Below the pieces are notes generated by a model. It worked only from the letters and a program-made list of their open reading frames with translations, was not told the origin of the DNA and searched no databases. A stretch of DNA of 60,102 bases from an uncultured Myxococcales bacterium (GTDB lineage Bacteria > Myxococcota_A > UBA9042), in NCBI GenBank assembly GCA_903924465.1, contig CAIYBN010000128.1, positions 1 to 60,102 on the forward strand. Direction: 5' to 3'. Both the position numbers and the translations under genes were made by a program. This document shows, one piece after another, positions 29,183-37,834 of the stretch. Within the stretch, counting starts at the first letter, position 1. The number at the start of each line of letters is the position of its first letter.

Positions 29183-30628
29183 ATGTGTGCAGTCAAAAAA
29201 CTGACGCGAGTCAATCAGTTACCGCAGACGCCAGATTCCATTCGACGCTTTTTGCCGGCTTCGCCTGGCCCAGTCGGTGCTCAGATGCCAACTGGCGTTT
29301 CTGATGGCTCTCTGCTCGGCAAGAATGTTCAAGTAGCTGTATCAGTGGACAAACCTGGTTTGCCTCCTCAGGTTGAGTCGTCCATGGCCAGTGCCGACAC
29401 AGTACCACTCCCCCTTGTTCCGCTTGTCCCCCTCACTCCCGAGGACTATGCAACGCATCTTGTACACAACGGAATTAAGTTGCGCTTGAACCGGAAAGTG
29501 CGCATGTGCACAGTCGGTTTTCGCGAAATGACGCCCGCGCAGAAATTTGCAGCGCTCCCAAAGACTGGCTGGATTCCAGTGGGTTGGGCATCCTACGACC
29601 CCAGTGCTGAACGTATCGAGCGCTCAGACGGCGTTGTCGTCCGCGTGAAACCCCGCCTCACCGGCAGGGACTTGCAATGGGATTGGCAACTGCTCAGCAA
29701 CGACGAGAAATTGGCACGCGATGTCTGGGAACCTGCTGCTGAGCCACCGGCTCAGCGCGCTACAACATCGTCGCGCGTATTACGTCGAATAAACTCAAAT
29801 CCAGCAGTCGATGCCGTCGTTGCTAAGCCGCCCGAAGCAGTGGTTGTCGCTCTGCCGCGAAAAGTCGAACGCACCAGCATCTACGGCAAGCTGGAGTTTA
29901 AGACACTCGCGCGCCTGCCGTCAGAATTCAAACTTCAGTACTTCTACGACCAATGGGGCCAGAACAGTGAAGGTGGCTGGTGTGCGCACAGCTCTGTGAC
30001 CCTCGCCGCTGCCTTGCAAATCGGCGACGACGCGTACGTCCGCAGGCTGCGCAGCGGCATGGTGAAAGCCGGTCATCTGGAAGTGCGCACGGTCCGCGGC
30101 AAGCGCCTCGGCGACAAGGCGACGGAGTATCGTTCCTGCAACTCCGCGACGGAGCTGGAACGCGGTCAGGCCGCTTGTGACGCGTGGAACCAGCACATCG
30201 GCGGCCGCATCGGATACGCAATGCCCGGTGCCCCGCGGGCTACAAGCAGCCGCGCACTCAAGGCCACCAAAGCCGTCGGCAAGAGCAATGCCGGTCCGGT
30301 CAAAGTCGCAGACCCCGAGCGAGACGCGCTGATTCAGAACGGTTTGCAGCTTTTTGAGCAACAACTCGCGGCCCATGACGTTGAATTGCCTGTGCCGCAT
30401 GAGGAGTTGGTTGCTTGCATCCCAAAGTTACGCTGGAAGCTCTCCAGATTTCCGGCTGAGAAGCTCGCAGCCGTGACATTCAACTACCTTGTGGCGCAGT
30501 GGTTACTGTTCCGCAGCAAGAAGAGCGCGGTCAAGAATCCCGTGAATTGGTTCCGTACCGCCGTTGGGCGGGACTTTGCCAAAAGCGCGGAGAAACTGCT
30601 TGAACAAGTAGCGGAAACCCAGCCATAG
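29183..30628 (+). CDS. Putative DNA-binding protein, candidate replication initiator
   Basis: A 481-residue protein of unrecognised family. Residues about 270-330 look like a winged helix (GGWCAHSSVTLAAALQIGD, then RRLRSGMVKAGHLEVRTVRGKR), and the C-terminus has an NPVNWFRTAVGRDF segment resembling tails of some replication proteins. The ATG at 29183 has GGAG upstream; an earlier in-frame start at 29111 lacks one. Its place just downstream of an iteron-like cluster, and at the head of a run of small genes, makes a replication or partition role plausible but unproven. Confidence 0.5.
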   Translation: MCAVKKLTRVNQLPQTPDSIRRFLPASPGPVGAQMPTGVSDGSLLGKNVQVAVSVDKPGLPPQVESSMASADTVPLPLVPLVPLTPEDYATHLVHNGIKLRLNRKVRMCTVGFREMTPAQKFAALPKTGWIPVGWASYDPSAERIERSDGVVVRVKPRLTGRDLQWDWQLLSNDEKLARDVWEPAAEPPAQRATTSSRVLRRINSNPAVDAVVAKPPEAVVVALPRKVERTSIYGKLEFKTLARLPSEFKLQYFYDQWGQNSEGGWCAHSSVTLAAALQIGDDAYVRRLRSGMVKAGHLEVRTVRGKRLGDKATEYRSCNSATELERGQAACDAWNQHIGGRIGYAMPGAPRATSSRALKATKAVGKSNAGPVKVADPERDALIQNGLQLFEQQLAAHDVELPVPHEELVACIPKLRWKLSRFPAEKLAAVTFNYLVAQWLLFRSKKSAVKNPVNWFRTAVGRDFAKSAEKLLEQVAETQP

Positions 30629-30700
30629 TTGACACATACAATATTAACAAGTACAATTTATCGATGTCGACGCAAGCTCAGCGCCAGCCGGAACAATTCA

Positions 30701-30973
30701 ATGCTGCCACTCATCGCGCCCATCGGGCCTTCAAAGCGCAAGCAGTTCGCGCATCGCGGAGAGGCAAGTCCACGCGCAAAGCTGACCAATGCGCAGGTGG
30801 TGAACATCAAGGCCGCGGTAGCGTTGGGCTACACGCAGGCCGCGTGCGCTGAGCATTTTGGCGTCTCGGTCGCGACGGTGTCGATGATTGTCGCGGGCAA
30901 GCGCTGGGCGCACATCACCGCGGAATACCCTACGCGGCCGGTCGAGCTGACGCCTGAGGTCAAGAATGGCTGA
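30701..30973 (+). CDS. Small helix-turn-helix protein
   Basis: A 90-residue basic protein. Residues 28-72 form a recognisable HTH: KLTNAQVVNIKAAVALGYT, then ACAEHFGVSVATVSMIVAGK and W. This pattern resembles the HTH of homing-endonuclease or resolvase-associated DNA-binding modules. The start is the ATG at 30701; an upstream in-frame start at 30629 is less likely. Its stop overlaps the next gene's start by eight bases. Probably a small regulator or DNA-binding partner. Confidence 0.6.
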   Translation: MLPLIAPIGPSKRKQFAHRGEASPRAKLTNAQVVNIKAAVALGYTQAACAEHFGVSVATVSMIVAGKRWAHITAEYPTRPVELTPEVKNG

Positions 30974-31235
30974 CATGACCCACACCGAAGATTTTCTCCG
31001 CCGCATGACCAGGGCCGGGTTGCCGGAAGACACGCGCAAGAAGCTGTTCATCAAGACGTTGTCGACGCTTGCCGCCGAGCACGATGCCCAGATTGCCAAG
31101 ATGGACGAGGAGATGTGCCGTTGCATCGCCGTGGCGTTCCCCGCTGCAGACTTCAGTCACATCAAACCAGCGCGCCGCAACCGCGCGAGTCTGGGCCTCG
31201 TGCTCAGGGCCGTGTACCCAGACGACCCGCGGTAA
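30966..31235 (+). CDS. Small hypothetical protein
   Basis: An 89-residue mainly helical protein whose ATG (30966) lies inside the end of the HTH gene, so translation is probably coupled. GAGG precedes the start. No domain recognised; a single Cys pair (CRC) is present but no zinc site is evident. Confidence 0.5.
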   Translation: MADMTHTEDFLRRMTRAGLPEDTRKKLFIKTLSTLAAEHDAQIAKMDEEMCRCIAVAFPAADFSHIKPARRNRASLGLVLRAVYPDDPR

Positions 31236-31271
31236 CCGCGCCGCGCGCCATGGTGCCGACGGAGGTTAGCC

Positions 31272-32264
31272 ATGCCCAAGCCGCCGACGTCCAGAAACCC
31301 CATCGGCCGACCACCTTCAGTCCTGACCACACCAGTTCTGGGCTGGGCAAAGCGCCGTGCTTACAAGCGCTTCTGCGCTGCGCCAGACGCCTGCGACGAT
31401 GTGCCGCCAGTGCGCATCTACAAGTACAACGGCACGCCGAAGTCCCGTGCGCGGACGCCGCAGTTGTCGCAGGCCCGAACCAGGCACGATGCTGACGCGC
31501 CTGTCCAGCTCCGCGACGGGCTCAACATCTTGAGCAAGACCAGAGAGTTTGCGTTGATGTGGCAGTGCGCCGTCTGCCTGTCTTGGACGCGGGACCCGGC
31601 AAAGTGCGGATACAGCCAACGGTGTGCGACCTGTCGCCTGTCGCGTCCTCCGCGCGTGGTCATCATGGACCAGCCCGACGTGGCCTACTTCCGTCGGCAC
31701 GCCGCCATGGTCTACGCGTTCGCGGCCGAGGTCCGTGCTCGCCGGTACGAGACCATCGCGACCGGGCCACTGGTTGTCTACAAGCGCGACAACTGTGTCC
31801 GCGTGCCCGCGCTTTTCTTGGAGCTGGCGGCCCAAAGAGATGCCGCGCTTGAGCCGTCGCCCGATGCTGATGGCGAACCCGACCATTGGCTCTCGCAGGT
31901 GTTCATCGACGGCGAGCGCTACGTCGGCTTGACCGACCGGGACTACTGCGCGGCGCGCACTTGGCCGGCCATTACCGCTGAATTGTCATACGGCTTGCCG
32001 TCCGTGGGTGCTTCCGCCGCCGAGGGGTGGATGGCTGTTAGCAGTCTTGCGCTAACAAGAGGAGTGACTGATGCACCGAGCCGCAGAGAACAAGAATGGA
32101 AACGAGCGGTTGAGCAGACTGGCAAGTGCAGAATTCCAGCAACTGGAGCTGAAGTCCACGCTGGAGGCCACGCGGCTGTGCAACGTCCTGGTCATCCAGT
32201 CCGCCAAGGGCACGTTGCGGGTGCTGTTCAGCGTGAGCGACAACAACATCGTGCAGTGGCATGA
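31272..32264 (+). CDS. Hypothetical protein with zinc-ribbon-like Cys pairs
   Basis: A 330-codon frame starting at 31272 after GGAGG. Residues about 95-120 contain CAVC and CATC pairs 20 residues apart, a likely zinc ribbon flanked by Trp and Arg. The N-terminus is basic and Pro-rich. The last 65 codons overlap the next gene and read like its frame-shifted shadow, so the functional protein may end near 32070 and the original stop may have been lost. Function unknown. Confidence 0.5.
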   Translation: MPKPPTSRNPIGRPPSVLTTPVLGWAKRRAYKRFCAAPDACDDVPPVRIYKYNGTPKSRARTPQLSQARTRHDADAPVQLRDGLNILSKTREFALMWQCAVCLSWTRDPAKCGYSQRCATCRLSRPPRVVIMDQPDVAYFRRHAAMVYAFAAEVRARRYETIATGPLVVYKRDNCVRVPALFLELAAQRDAALEPSPDADGEPDHWLSQVFIDGERYVGLTDRDYCAARTWPAITAELSYGLPSVGASAAEGWMAVSSLALTRGVTDAPSRREQEWKRAVEQTGKCRIPATGAEVHAGGHAAVQRPGHPVRQGHVAGAVQRERQQHRAVA

Positions 32265-32565
32265 CGTCCTGACCCGGTTGGTGCCGTGGCTGGAGGCCCT
32301 GCCGTACGACGTGATGATTTGCCAGAAGTGCATGACGGCGGGAGGCAAGCTCGTCGCACCTTGGTTGCTCCAGGTAGAAACGCCCAACGCTGCCACGCTG
32401 CGCCTCGCTGTCCGGGACATCCGCAAGGCATTCATGCGCTTGGCAAATCCAGCGGTTGATGAGCCCCGGCGTGAGAATTTTTCCTGGTTGGCAGACCAGC
32501 TTGGTGATGGTTGCGACGCTCAGAACTGGGATGCGACGGACGAACAACCAGACCGCCGCGAATGA
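32071..32565 (+). CDS. Hypothetical protein
   Basis: A 164-residue protein starting at ATG 32071 with AGGAG upstream. It has an alpha/beta composition with a central strand-rich part and a CxxC pair (CQKC) near residue 90. No family recognised. It overlaps the 3' part of the preceding frame, and this frame has the more natural composition. Confidence 0.5.
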   Translation: MHRAAENKNGNERLSRLASAEFQQLELKSTLEATRLCNVLVIQSAKGTLRVLFSVSDNNIVQWHDVLTRLVPWLEALPYDVMICQKCMTAGGKLVAPWLLQVETPNAATLRLAVRDIRKAFMRLANPAVDEPRRENFSWLADQLGDGCDAQNWDATDEQPDRRE

Positions 32566-33004
32566 CCGGCAATCCTGGGTGAGGCTGGCGGTCGGCTGAT
32601 GACCTTCTCGGCCGTCAGAACCTTGTGGATAGCGGTGCGACGCCACTTCTCGGGCTCCGACGACGTGTCGTGGGACACACGCCGCTATTTTTCCGGGCGT
32701 ATGTGCGCATAGACTCGGGCGGGGCGGGTCAACTGGCGGATTCATTCCAACGTCGGAACAGCACGGGCGCCTTGACGCGGTATGCGGCGTTGCAAAACCG
32801 CCAGATTCCGGCTTTTCCCGCCACCTCCGCCGCGATGTCATCGACGTGCCGGCAGTTTGCGGCGACCTGATGGCCTCGTCGTATCGCCTTTGCCGGCAAC
32901 CCGTTTCACTTTCCACACCCAAAGGTGTCAATTCATGCACCCGCCGGTGGGGCTTTCTTGTTTCCGGACCGATTCGTCACTTTTGCTGACCTGGGAGAGG
33001 CGCG
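32566..33004. other. Intergenic region
   Basis: 439 bases with no gene that I can support; the open frames are short or compositional shadows. A promoter for the DUF4145 gene presumably lies near the right side. Confidence 0.35.
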
Positions 33005-33586
33005 ATGGGCTACGGCTGGGGTTCGAGGGAGAATTGTGAATGCCGCGGCGGCTGGGTGCGCGACAAGCTGAAAGCCACGGTCATCGGTCGCCCGACGCTC
33101 CTCGACTGGAAATTCAAAGTGAATGAGTGCCCCGCTTGCGGGTGGCGCGAGGTCTTGGTGACGCATCGGGAGTGGCAGCACAGCACCGACGTCACGCTCG
33201 ATATCAACGCGGCGCCACCCGCCCATGTGCCCGAGGCGATTCGTGTGGACTGGGATGAAGCGCGTGCGGTGCTGTGGAGTAGCCCAAATGGCACTGCCGT
33301 TCTGGCCCGCCGCTGCCTCGAAGGCACGCTGCGCCACCTTGGCTGGAACGAGCACGGCCTCGCGAAGAATGTCACCGCACTGCTCAAGGCCGCACCTCAG
33401 CTCAAGGAAAACATGCGGTTGCCGCTGAATGTCATCTTGGAACTGGGAAACATAGCGGCGCACCCGCAGTACCGCCTTGACGACCGCGAAGTTATCAATG
33501 TTCAGCGCCATGAAGCGGAGTTCGTGCTCGGCATGTTGTTGGATTTCTTTGCACTCTTGCCAGGAGCGCAAGAGTCGTCGGATTGA
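33005..33586 (+). CDS. DUF4145 domain protein
   Basis: A 193-residue protein. The N-terminus has Cys residues of a probable zinc site (CECRG, CPACGW). The rest matches DUF4145: PEAIRVDWDEARAVL, then ALLRR-like LARRCLEGTLRHLG, and the signature ELGNIAAHPQ followed by EAEFVLGMLLDFF. DUF4145 proteins commonly accompany restriction and other defence genes, with no biochemical role established that I know of. It precedes a caspase-like gene by about 100 bp, suggesting that they work together. Confidence 0.75.
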   Translation: MGYGWGSRENCECRGGWVRDKLKATVIGRPTLLDWKFKVNECPACGWREVLVTHREWQHSTDVTLDINAAPPAHVPEAIRVDWDEARAVLWSSPNGTAVLARRCLEGTLRHLGWNEHGLAKNVTALLKAAPQLKENMRLPLNVILELGNIAAHPQYRLDDREVINVQRHEAEFVLGMLLDFFALLPGAQESSD

Positions 33587-33688
33587 GCGGCGCAACTTGC
33601 CGTAGCGAGACGGTGATTGACGCGCGCCGCGCGCCGGGACACCCTTGCGCACGGGGCGCGACCAGCGCGTGCCAAGCCGGAGCTTCTC

Positions 33689-34327
33689 GTGGCACGAACA
33701 CAACACCCGCTCGGCGTCCTGGAAGGCAAGTGGCAGAAGAACAAGAACACGTCGGTCAAGCCGCTGTTCGACCTGCTCTTTGACCGCCACTTCGACGACG
33801 AGCACGCCTATCATTACGAGATGTTCAACACCGAGGGCTCCTTCAAGCATGCCTTCAAGCGGCTCGGTGGTCAGGCCGGACGTCACTACGTGTACATCGC
33901 CGCGCATGGCTCGACCAAGCACATCTACGGTGCGGGCGATGCGCCTGTCCGCATCACGGCCATCGCTTCAGTGCTGGACGAGCTGGCGGAAGAAGGCGCG
34001 GTCCTGCACGGCATCTATTTAGGCACGTGCTACGCCGGGAGCGAAGAAACGGCACAAATGTTGCTGCGCAGCGCCGCCGCCGACCGCTTGCAACTCCAGT
34101 GGGTCGCTGGCTATCCCGGCAGCGCCGATTGGGGCGCGTCGTATGCCATCGACGGATACTTCTGGGACCGCTACCTACAGCACCTCGAAGAAAATCCGCC
34201 ACGAGCCGCGCTAGATGCGGCGCTGGCGGACCTGCGCGCCCTCATGCCGGGTGTGCGCTCCTTCGGTGGCTTTGACGTCTTCGTCCGTGACCGCGCGGGA
34301 GGCGTCAAGAGCCTGCTTTCAGCGTAA
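33689..34327 (+). CDS. Caspase-like (clan CD) peptidase-fold protein
   Basis: A 212-residue protein with the two-strand signature of caspase/CHAT-type cysteine proteases: a hydrophobic strand ending in His-Gly (YVYIAAHG, H73) and, 41 residues later, a strand ending in the candidate nucleophile (GIYLGTCYAG, C114). I use the GTG at 33689, preceded by GGAG; a TTG start at 33617 would add 24 residues. The partner may be the DUF4145 protein just upstream. Bacterial caspase-like proteins often execute cell suicide or activate effectors in immunity. The dyad is seen; the role is inferred. Confidence 0.6.
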   Translation: MARTQHPLGVLEGKWQKNKNTSVKPLFDLLFDRHFDDEHAYHYEMFNTEGSFKHAFKRLGGQAGRHYVYIAAHGSTKHIYGAGDAPVRITAIASVLDELAEEGAVLHGIYLGTCYAGSEETAQMLLRSAAADRLQLQWVAGYPGSADWGASYAIDGYFWDRYLQHLEENPPRAALDAALADLRALMPGVRSFGGFDVFVRDRAGGVKSLLSA

Positions 34328-34368
34328 GCGGCGTAGTTTTGGATATTTTCGCTGATACGCACAGCGAA

Positions 34369-34680
34369 CTACCGCCCAGCCAACCGCACCATCCGCAGAA
34401 CCTGCCGCAGCGTGCGCTCATCCAGGTCGTCCAGCGCTTTGACAATCGCCGCGCGCACATCAGCGGCACCCAATCGGTCAGCGTCATCACCAACCAGCAC
34501 CAGCAGGTCGACCTTCAGGCCTCGTGCGACCTTCTCGACCGTCTCCAGCGTAGGGCTGGCCTCGCCGCGCTCAAGCTCTCCGACGTACTTGCCGCTGAGA
34601 CCGCACGCCTCGCCCACTTGGTCCTGGGTCAGCGCCAGTCCCTTCCTCGTTCTTCGCAGATTGTCGCTGAACTTGCCCAT
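34369..34680 (-). CDS. XRE-family transcriptional regulator
   Basis: A 103-residue Cro/CI-type repressor: NLRRTRKGLALTQDQVGEACG, then LSGKYVGELERGEASPTLETVEKVARGL forms a standard five-helix HTH at residues 6-62. A short C-terminal helical part follows. The ATG at 34678-34680 gives the usual N-terminus. It is divergent from the Cys-rich lipoprotein gene and may control that gene or itself from the shared 117-base gap. Confidence 0.85.
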   Translation of the reverse strand: MGKFSDNLRRTRKGLALTQDQVGEACGLSGKYVGELERGEASPTLETVEKVARGLKVDLLVLVGDDADRLGAADVRAAIVKALDDLDERTLRQVLRMVRLAGR

Positions 34681-34695
34681 GACAACGCCCTTTGT

Positions 34696-34712
34696 GCGAC
34701 CTGTAGTGTCGC
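34696..34712. promoter_or_regulatory. Candidate operator between XRE gene and lipoprotein
   Basis: A short inverted repeat GCGAC-N7-GTCGC, 16 bases upstream of the XRE start and within the divergent intergenic gap, of the size bound by Cro/CI-type dimers. The half-sites are only five bases, so the call is tentative. Confidence 0.3.
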
Positions 34713-34797
34713 GGGCTGGACAATCGGCTTGAACCTGCGATAGCGTGTCTCTGGCCATCAGAAACAACTCTTAGGTGTGTTTCAGCCGGAGGACGCC

Positions 34798-35733
34798 ATG
34801 GTCGACGGTCGCTGGGTACGAACGAGTCCGAGCGTCACACGTTCCCGCTTGCTATCAGCAACCGCTTCGCTGTTCGTGCTCGCAGCGCTGGCAGGATGCG
34901 GAACCTCACCGGGCGCAAGCGCGACCAAGAAGTCCATCGCTGGCGAGACGTGCACCAAGACCGACGACTGCGACGGCGCGCTGCGCTGCCTGAACGCGAT
35001 TTGCCAGCAACCCGATGCGGACGTCAGCGACACATCCGCGTCTGCCGACGCCGTGCAAGACGTCGTCGATTCCGATGTTGCCGATGTTGCTGTTGTCGAA
35101 GTGGCGGTTGTCGATGTTCAGCCCGAACTTGGTGCCGAGCCCGACGCGCTGCAAGACGTGGATGTGGACGCGGTCGTGCAAGCAGAAGTCTCCGCTGATG
35201 CTGCCCCGGACGCTGCCGTCGAGGTCTTCGTGATTGACGCGGTTGCGGACACGGCACCTGACGCCGCACAGGACGTGGCTGTCGCTGACGCGCCCAGCGC
35301 CACGGACACAGGTCCCGACCCGTGTGCTGGAGCCAACTGCGACGACGGCAATGCCTGTACCGACGACACGTGCGACAAGGCCAAGGGCTGCCTACACACG
35401 GCGAACACATTGTTCTGTGACGATAAAAACGTGTGTACGACGGGCGACAAGTGTACGGCCGGGGCGTGTGTGGCCGGTAGTTTCGCCGGGCTGTCGCCGA
35501 CGTGTAACTGTCAATTCGACGGGCAGTGCGATGACAACAACGTCTGCACCGCGGACACGTGCGTCAACTACAACTGCCTGCACAAGCAGACGTCGCAGAC
35601 CTGTAGTTGCGCGTATGGCGGAGGCTGTAGTAAGCAGTCTGCGCCGGACGAGGTAAACGGCTGTGCCTGTACCGCTGCCTGTGTGGCGAATGACACTTGC
35701 TGCCCCGACTACCAACAGGTGTGTGTACCGTAA
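34798..35733 (+). CDS. Cys-rich secreted lipoprotein with somatomedin-B-like C-terminus
   Basis: A 311-residue lipoprotein: a signal peptide with the lipobox LAGC, then about 110 residues of Asp/Val/Ala-rich linker (DVADVAVVEV style). Cys modules of the CDDGNACTDDTC type follow, and the final 40 residues have a dense Cys pattern (CACTAACVANDTCCPDY) resembling somatomedin-B domains. GGAGG precedes the ATG at 34798. Such proteins are typical surface lipoproteins of Myxococcota-like bacteria. Presence on a mobile element suggests a host-derived cargo gene; the ligand is unknown. Confidence 0.7.
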   Translation: MVDGRWVRTSPSVTRSRLLSATASLFVLAALAGCGTSPGASATKKSIAGETCTKTDDCDGALRCLNAICQQPDADVSDTSASADAVQDVVDSDVADVAVVEVAVVDVQPELGAEPDALQDVDVDAVVQAEVSADAAPDAAVEVFVIDAVADTAPDAAQDVAVADAPSATDTGPDPCAGANCDDGNACTDDTCDKAKGCLHTANTLFCDDKNVCTTGDKCTAGACVAGSFAGLSPTCNCQFDGQCDDNNVCTADTCVNYNCLHKQTSQTCSCAYGGGCSKQSAPDEVNGCACTAACVANDTCCPDYQQVCVP

Positions 35734-35931
35734 GGACCAAGATGAAAACCGACTGGAAACACGACGAACTTCTCGTGGACTTGGCGGGGCATCGTTGACC
35801 GGCGCGGGAGCACATCGCTGGACGTCCAGCTACCTGGTCTTGAACGGGCACCTTTGTCAGGGGCTGACAAGCGTTTGCCGGACGGCCACAGGCAATGCAC
35901 GCGCAGCATGCCGCCAACCAGAGGTGATGCG

Positions 35932-36807
35932 ATGACGAAATGTCCTTACTGCGCTGAAGAGATTCTGGAAGACGCCGTCAAGTGCAAGCACTGCCACGAA
36001 TGGCTGAACGAGTCCAAGACAATGCCACTCGCGGAGTCGCCCAGCGACTCAGTGCCGGTGACCACATCGCCAGCGCTCCGCGGCGACCACCCGGTTACTG
36101 GCCCGGCGGGTGCCGGTAAGCGCGGATTTCGATGGGGGCGGACGGCGTTGGTGGTCGGGTTGATACTGGCTGCGGGGGGCGGAGCACTCGTCCTACTTGA
36201 TACGCGGTCCGAACAAGGCTCCTCCCCTTCAGCGACGACCGTCCTCGCTGTCCCGCCGTCCGCGAACCCGCCAAGTTTGCCGGCCACGCCACCGTCAACT
36301 GCGGGTCAGGCAAAACCTGTTGCAGCCACTCCGCCGCCTGACCCTGTCCAAGTGGCTCGGTCATCGGGCAAGCTCTTCATCAAAGTGGTTGAAATCGCAC
36401 ACTACGACTCCGGTTTTTGTGGCGTTGTGCTGGAACTCGTCAACGGAACGAGCGTTCCGCTGGTGAATCTCACGCTCGGCATCGAGGTTGTCTTGCCAGG
36501 CGGAAAACTGCGCAAGTCGAAGTTGGGGTCCCTTTTGGGTGGCACCAATGCGCGATTCGCCAACACGGTTCGTCTTGGAACACAGGCCGCAGTCGGCGTT
36601 CAACCCGGTGCATCGACCCGAGTGGAAGCCAGTCTGACCGAGCGGTGTAAGAGCCTAACTGGCTTGGCAATTCTAGGGGTCGAACCCACATTTGAAGGCC
36701 CAGAATCCTGCTACTTTCAGGGCTTCGATGGCCCGCGGAACGGTTGTCTAAGCCTCTTGGCGCCACGGCCAGACTCACTAATTCCGGTTGTGATTGTGGG
36801 CAACTGA
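35932..36807 (+). CDS. Zinc-ribbon, single-pass membrane protein
   Basis: A 291-residue protein. The N-terminus is a zinc ribbon (CPYCAEEILEDAVKCKHC), followed by a Ser/Pro-rich linker, one membrane helix (about residues 65-87), a Pro/Ser-rich spacer and a C-terminal strand-rich domain of about 150 residues likely outside the membrane. The layout is common for cytoplasmic zinc-ribbon proteins that expose a domain to the periplasm; no enzyme motif is seen. The ATG at 35932 follows AGAGGTGAT. Confidence 0.6.
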   Translation: MTKCPYCAEEILEDAVKCKHCHEWLNESKTMPLAESPSDSVPVTTSPALRGDHPVTGPAGAGKRGFRWGRTALVVGLILAAGGGALVLLDTRSEQGSSPSATTVLAVPPSANPPSLPATPPSTAGQAKPVAATPPPDPVQVARSSGKLFIKVVEIAHYDSGFCGVVLELVNGTSVPLVNLTLGIEVVLPGGKLRKSKLGSLLGGTNARFANTVRLGTQAAVGVQPGASTRVEASLTERCKSLTGLAILGVEPTFEGPESCYFQGFDGPRNGCLSLLAPRPDSLIPVVIVGN

Positions 36808-37003
36808 CCATCCACGGGCATGACTCTGCCGGCAAGCGTCAGGCGGCGGGGTCGGGGCTTGATGGTCGCCGAGACCCCGACCACCTGCGCGTCGCTACCC
36901 GCGGCAAAGATGCCCGTGCGTGCCTCTGTCAAAGGATTTCCCGCGTCAGACAGGACCAGCGCAGCCTGGCGCTCGCCCAGCGCGCTATCGCCCGGCAGAC
37001 TGT

Positions 37004-37825
37004 TCACGCAGGCGCATCTCCCGCGGCAGTCCTGGCCTCTGGCACAGCGCCACACCGGCTCCGATACTCACAGTCCTTACACTGCCACCCCCGGTTGTGC
37101 CAAAACGCGCCTGCCCGAATCGCCTTGAGCACCCGGCACACAACGCTCACCGCCTCCACCTGGGCGGCATCGGTCCGCACTAGGTCATGGACGTAGAACT
37201 TGGCCACCTTGGTCTTCGTCAACACCTGCAACCGCACCAGGTCCGCGCCCGTGACGGCCTGGTAGATACCCACTTGCAGGTCGTACTCCAACTGGTCCGC
37301 CGACCAGGCCCGTGCCGCCGTCTTGTGCTCCAACACGACCAGCTTGCCCGCGTCTTCCACGACGGCATCGAATGCTCCAACGAGCTGTTCTTCAAGTATT
37401 TCTCCTGAATCCGGGTCGATGACGTCGCATGCGAAAGCGGTTTCCACGCCGAACACCTTGTCCGGCGGCTTGACCTCGCCCAAGAACGCCTTGACCAGCG
37501 CAACGCCGCTGTCCTTCAGCGCGCCGAGCGTTTCTCCATCATCGAGCAACACCGCCGGTTCCTTTGCCGCCTCGGCGTCAAACGCGTCACTGTACGCCGC
37601 CAGAACACCTTCTGGATGCGGCACCGCACCGTTGCGGATGACCGTGTAGTAGCGCGCCAACGCTTCATGCACCGCGCTGCCCAGCACCAGATTCGGGCTG
37701 CGGTGCTCAGCCTCTGCGCCCAGGACGTACCGGTACTCGTACTTCTTGCTGCAGAGTTGCGCGCAACGAATCTGCGACACGCTGCAATGCAGGTCCGTCC
37801 TGGGCGCGTGCTTCAGGTACTCCAT
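37004..37825 (-). CDS. PD-(D/E)XK nuclease, RecB/Cas4-like
   Basis: A 273-residue nuclease. GSAVHEAL (49-56) is motif I; D153, E166 and K168 (GAFDAVVE...VLEHKT) form the PD-(D/E)XK site; Q184 and Y188 (DLQVGIY) complete the RecB-family QxxxY motif. Cysteines near residue 21-25 and the C-terminal CKDCEYRSRC give the ligand pattern of a 4Fe-4S cluster, as in Cas4 and AddB. It lies nine bases after the Rad52-family gene, forming an exonuclease/annealase pair like phage recombination modules. Last gene of the minus-strand cassette. Confidence 0.82.
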   Translation of the reverse strand: MEYLKHAPRTDLHCSVSQIRCAQLCSKKYEYRYVLGAEAEHRSPNLVLGSAVHEALARYYTVIRNGAVPHPEGVLAAYSDAFDAEAAKEPAVLLDDGETLGALKDSGVALVKAFLGEVKPPDKVFGVETAFACDVIDPDSGEILEEQLVGAFDAVVEDAGKLVVLEHKTAARAWSADQLEYDLQVGIYQAVTGADLVRLQVLTKTKVAKFYVHDLVRTDAAQVEAVSVVCRVLKAIRAGAFWHNRGWQCKDCEYRSRCGAVPEARTAAGDAPA

Positions 37826-37834
37826 CGTGACCTC

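Noticed and set aside
32038..32940. Long minus-strand ORF of 300 codons
   Set aside because: It is antisense to a better-supported gene and rich in Arg, His and Gln, as expected for a GC-rich shadow frame.
36852..36881. Inverted repeat GGTCGGGG...CCCCGACC between convergent genes
   Set aside because: There is no T-run, and the loop is long. It may be chance in GC-rich DNA, so I did not call a terminator.
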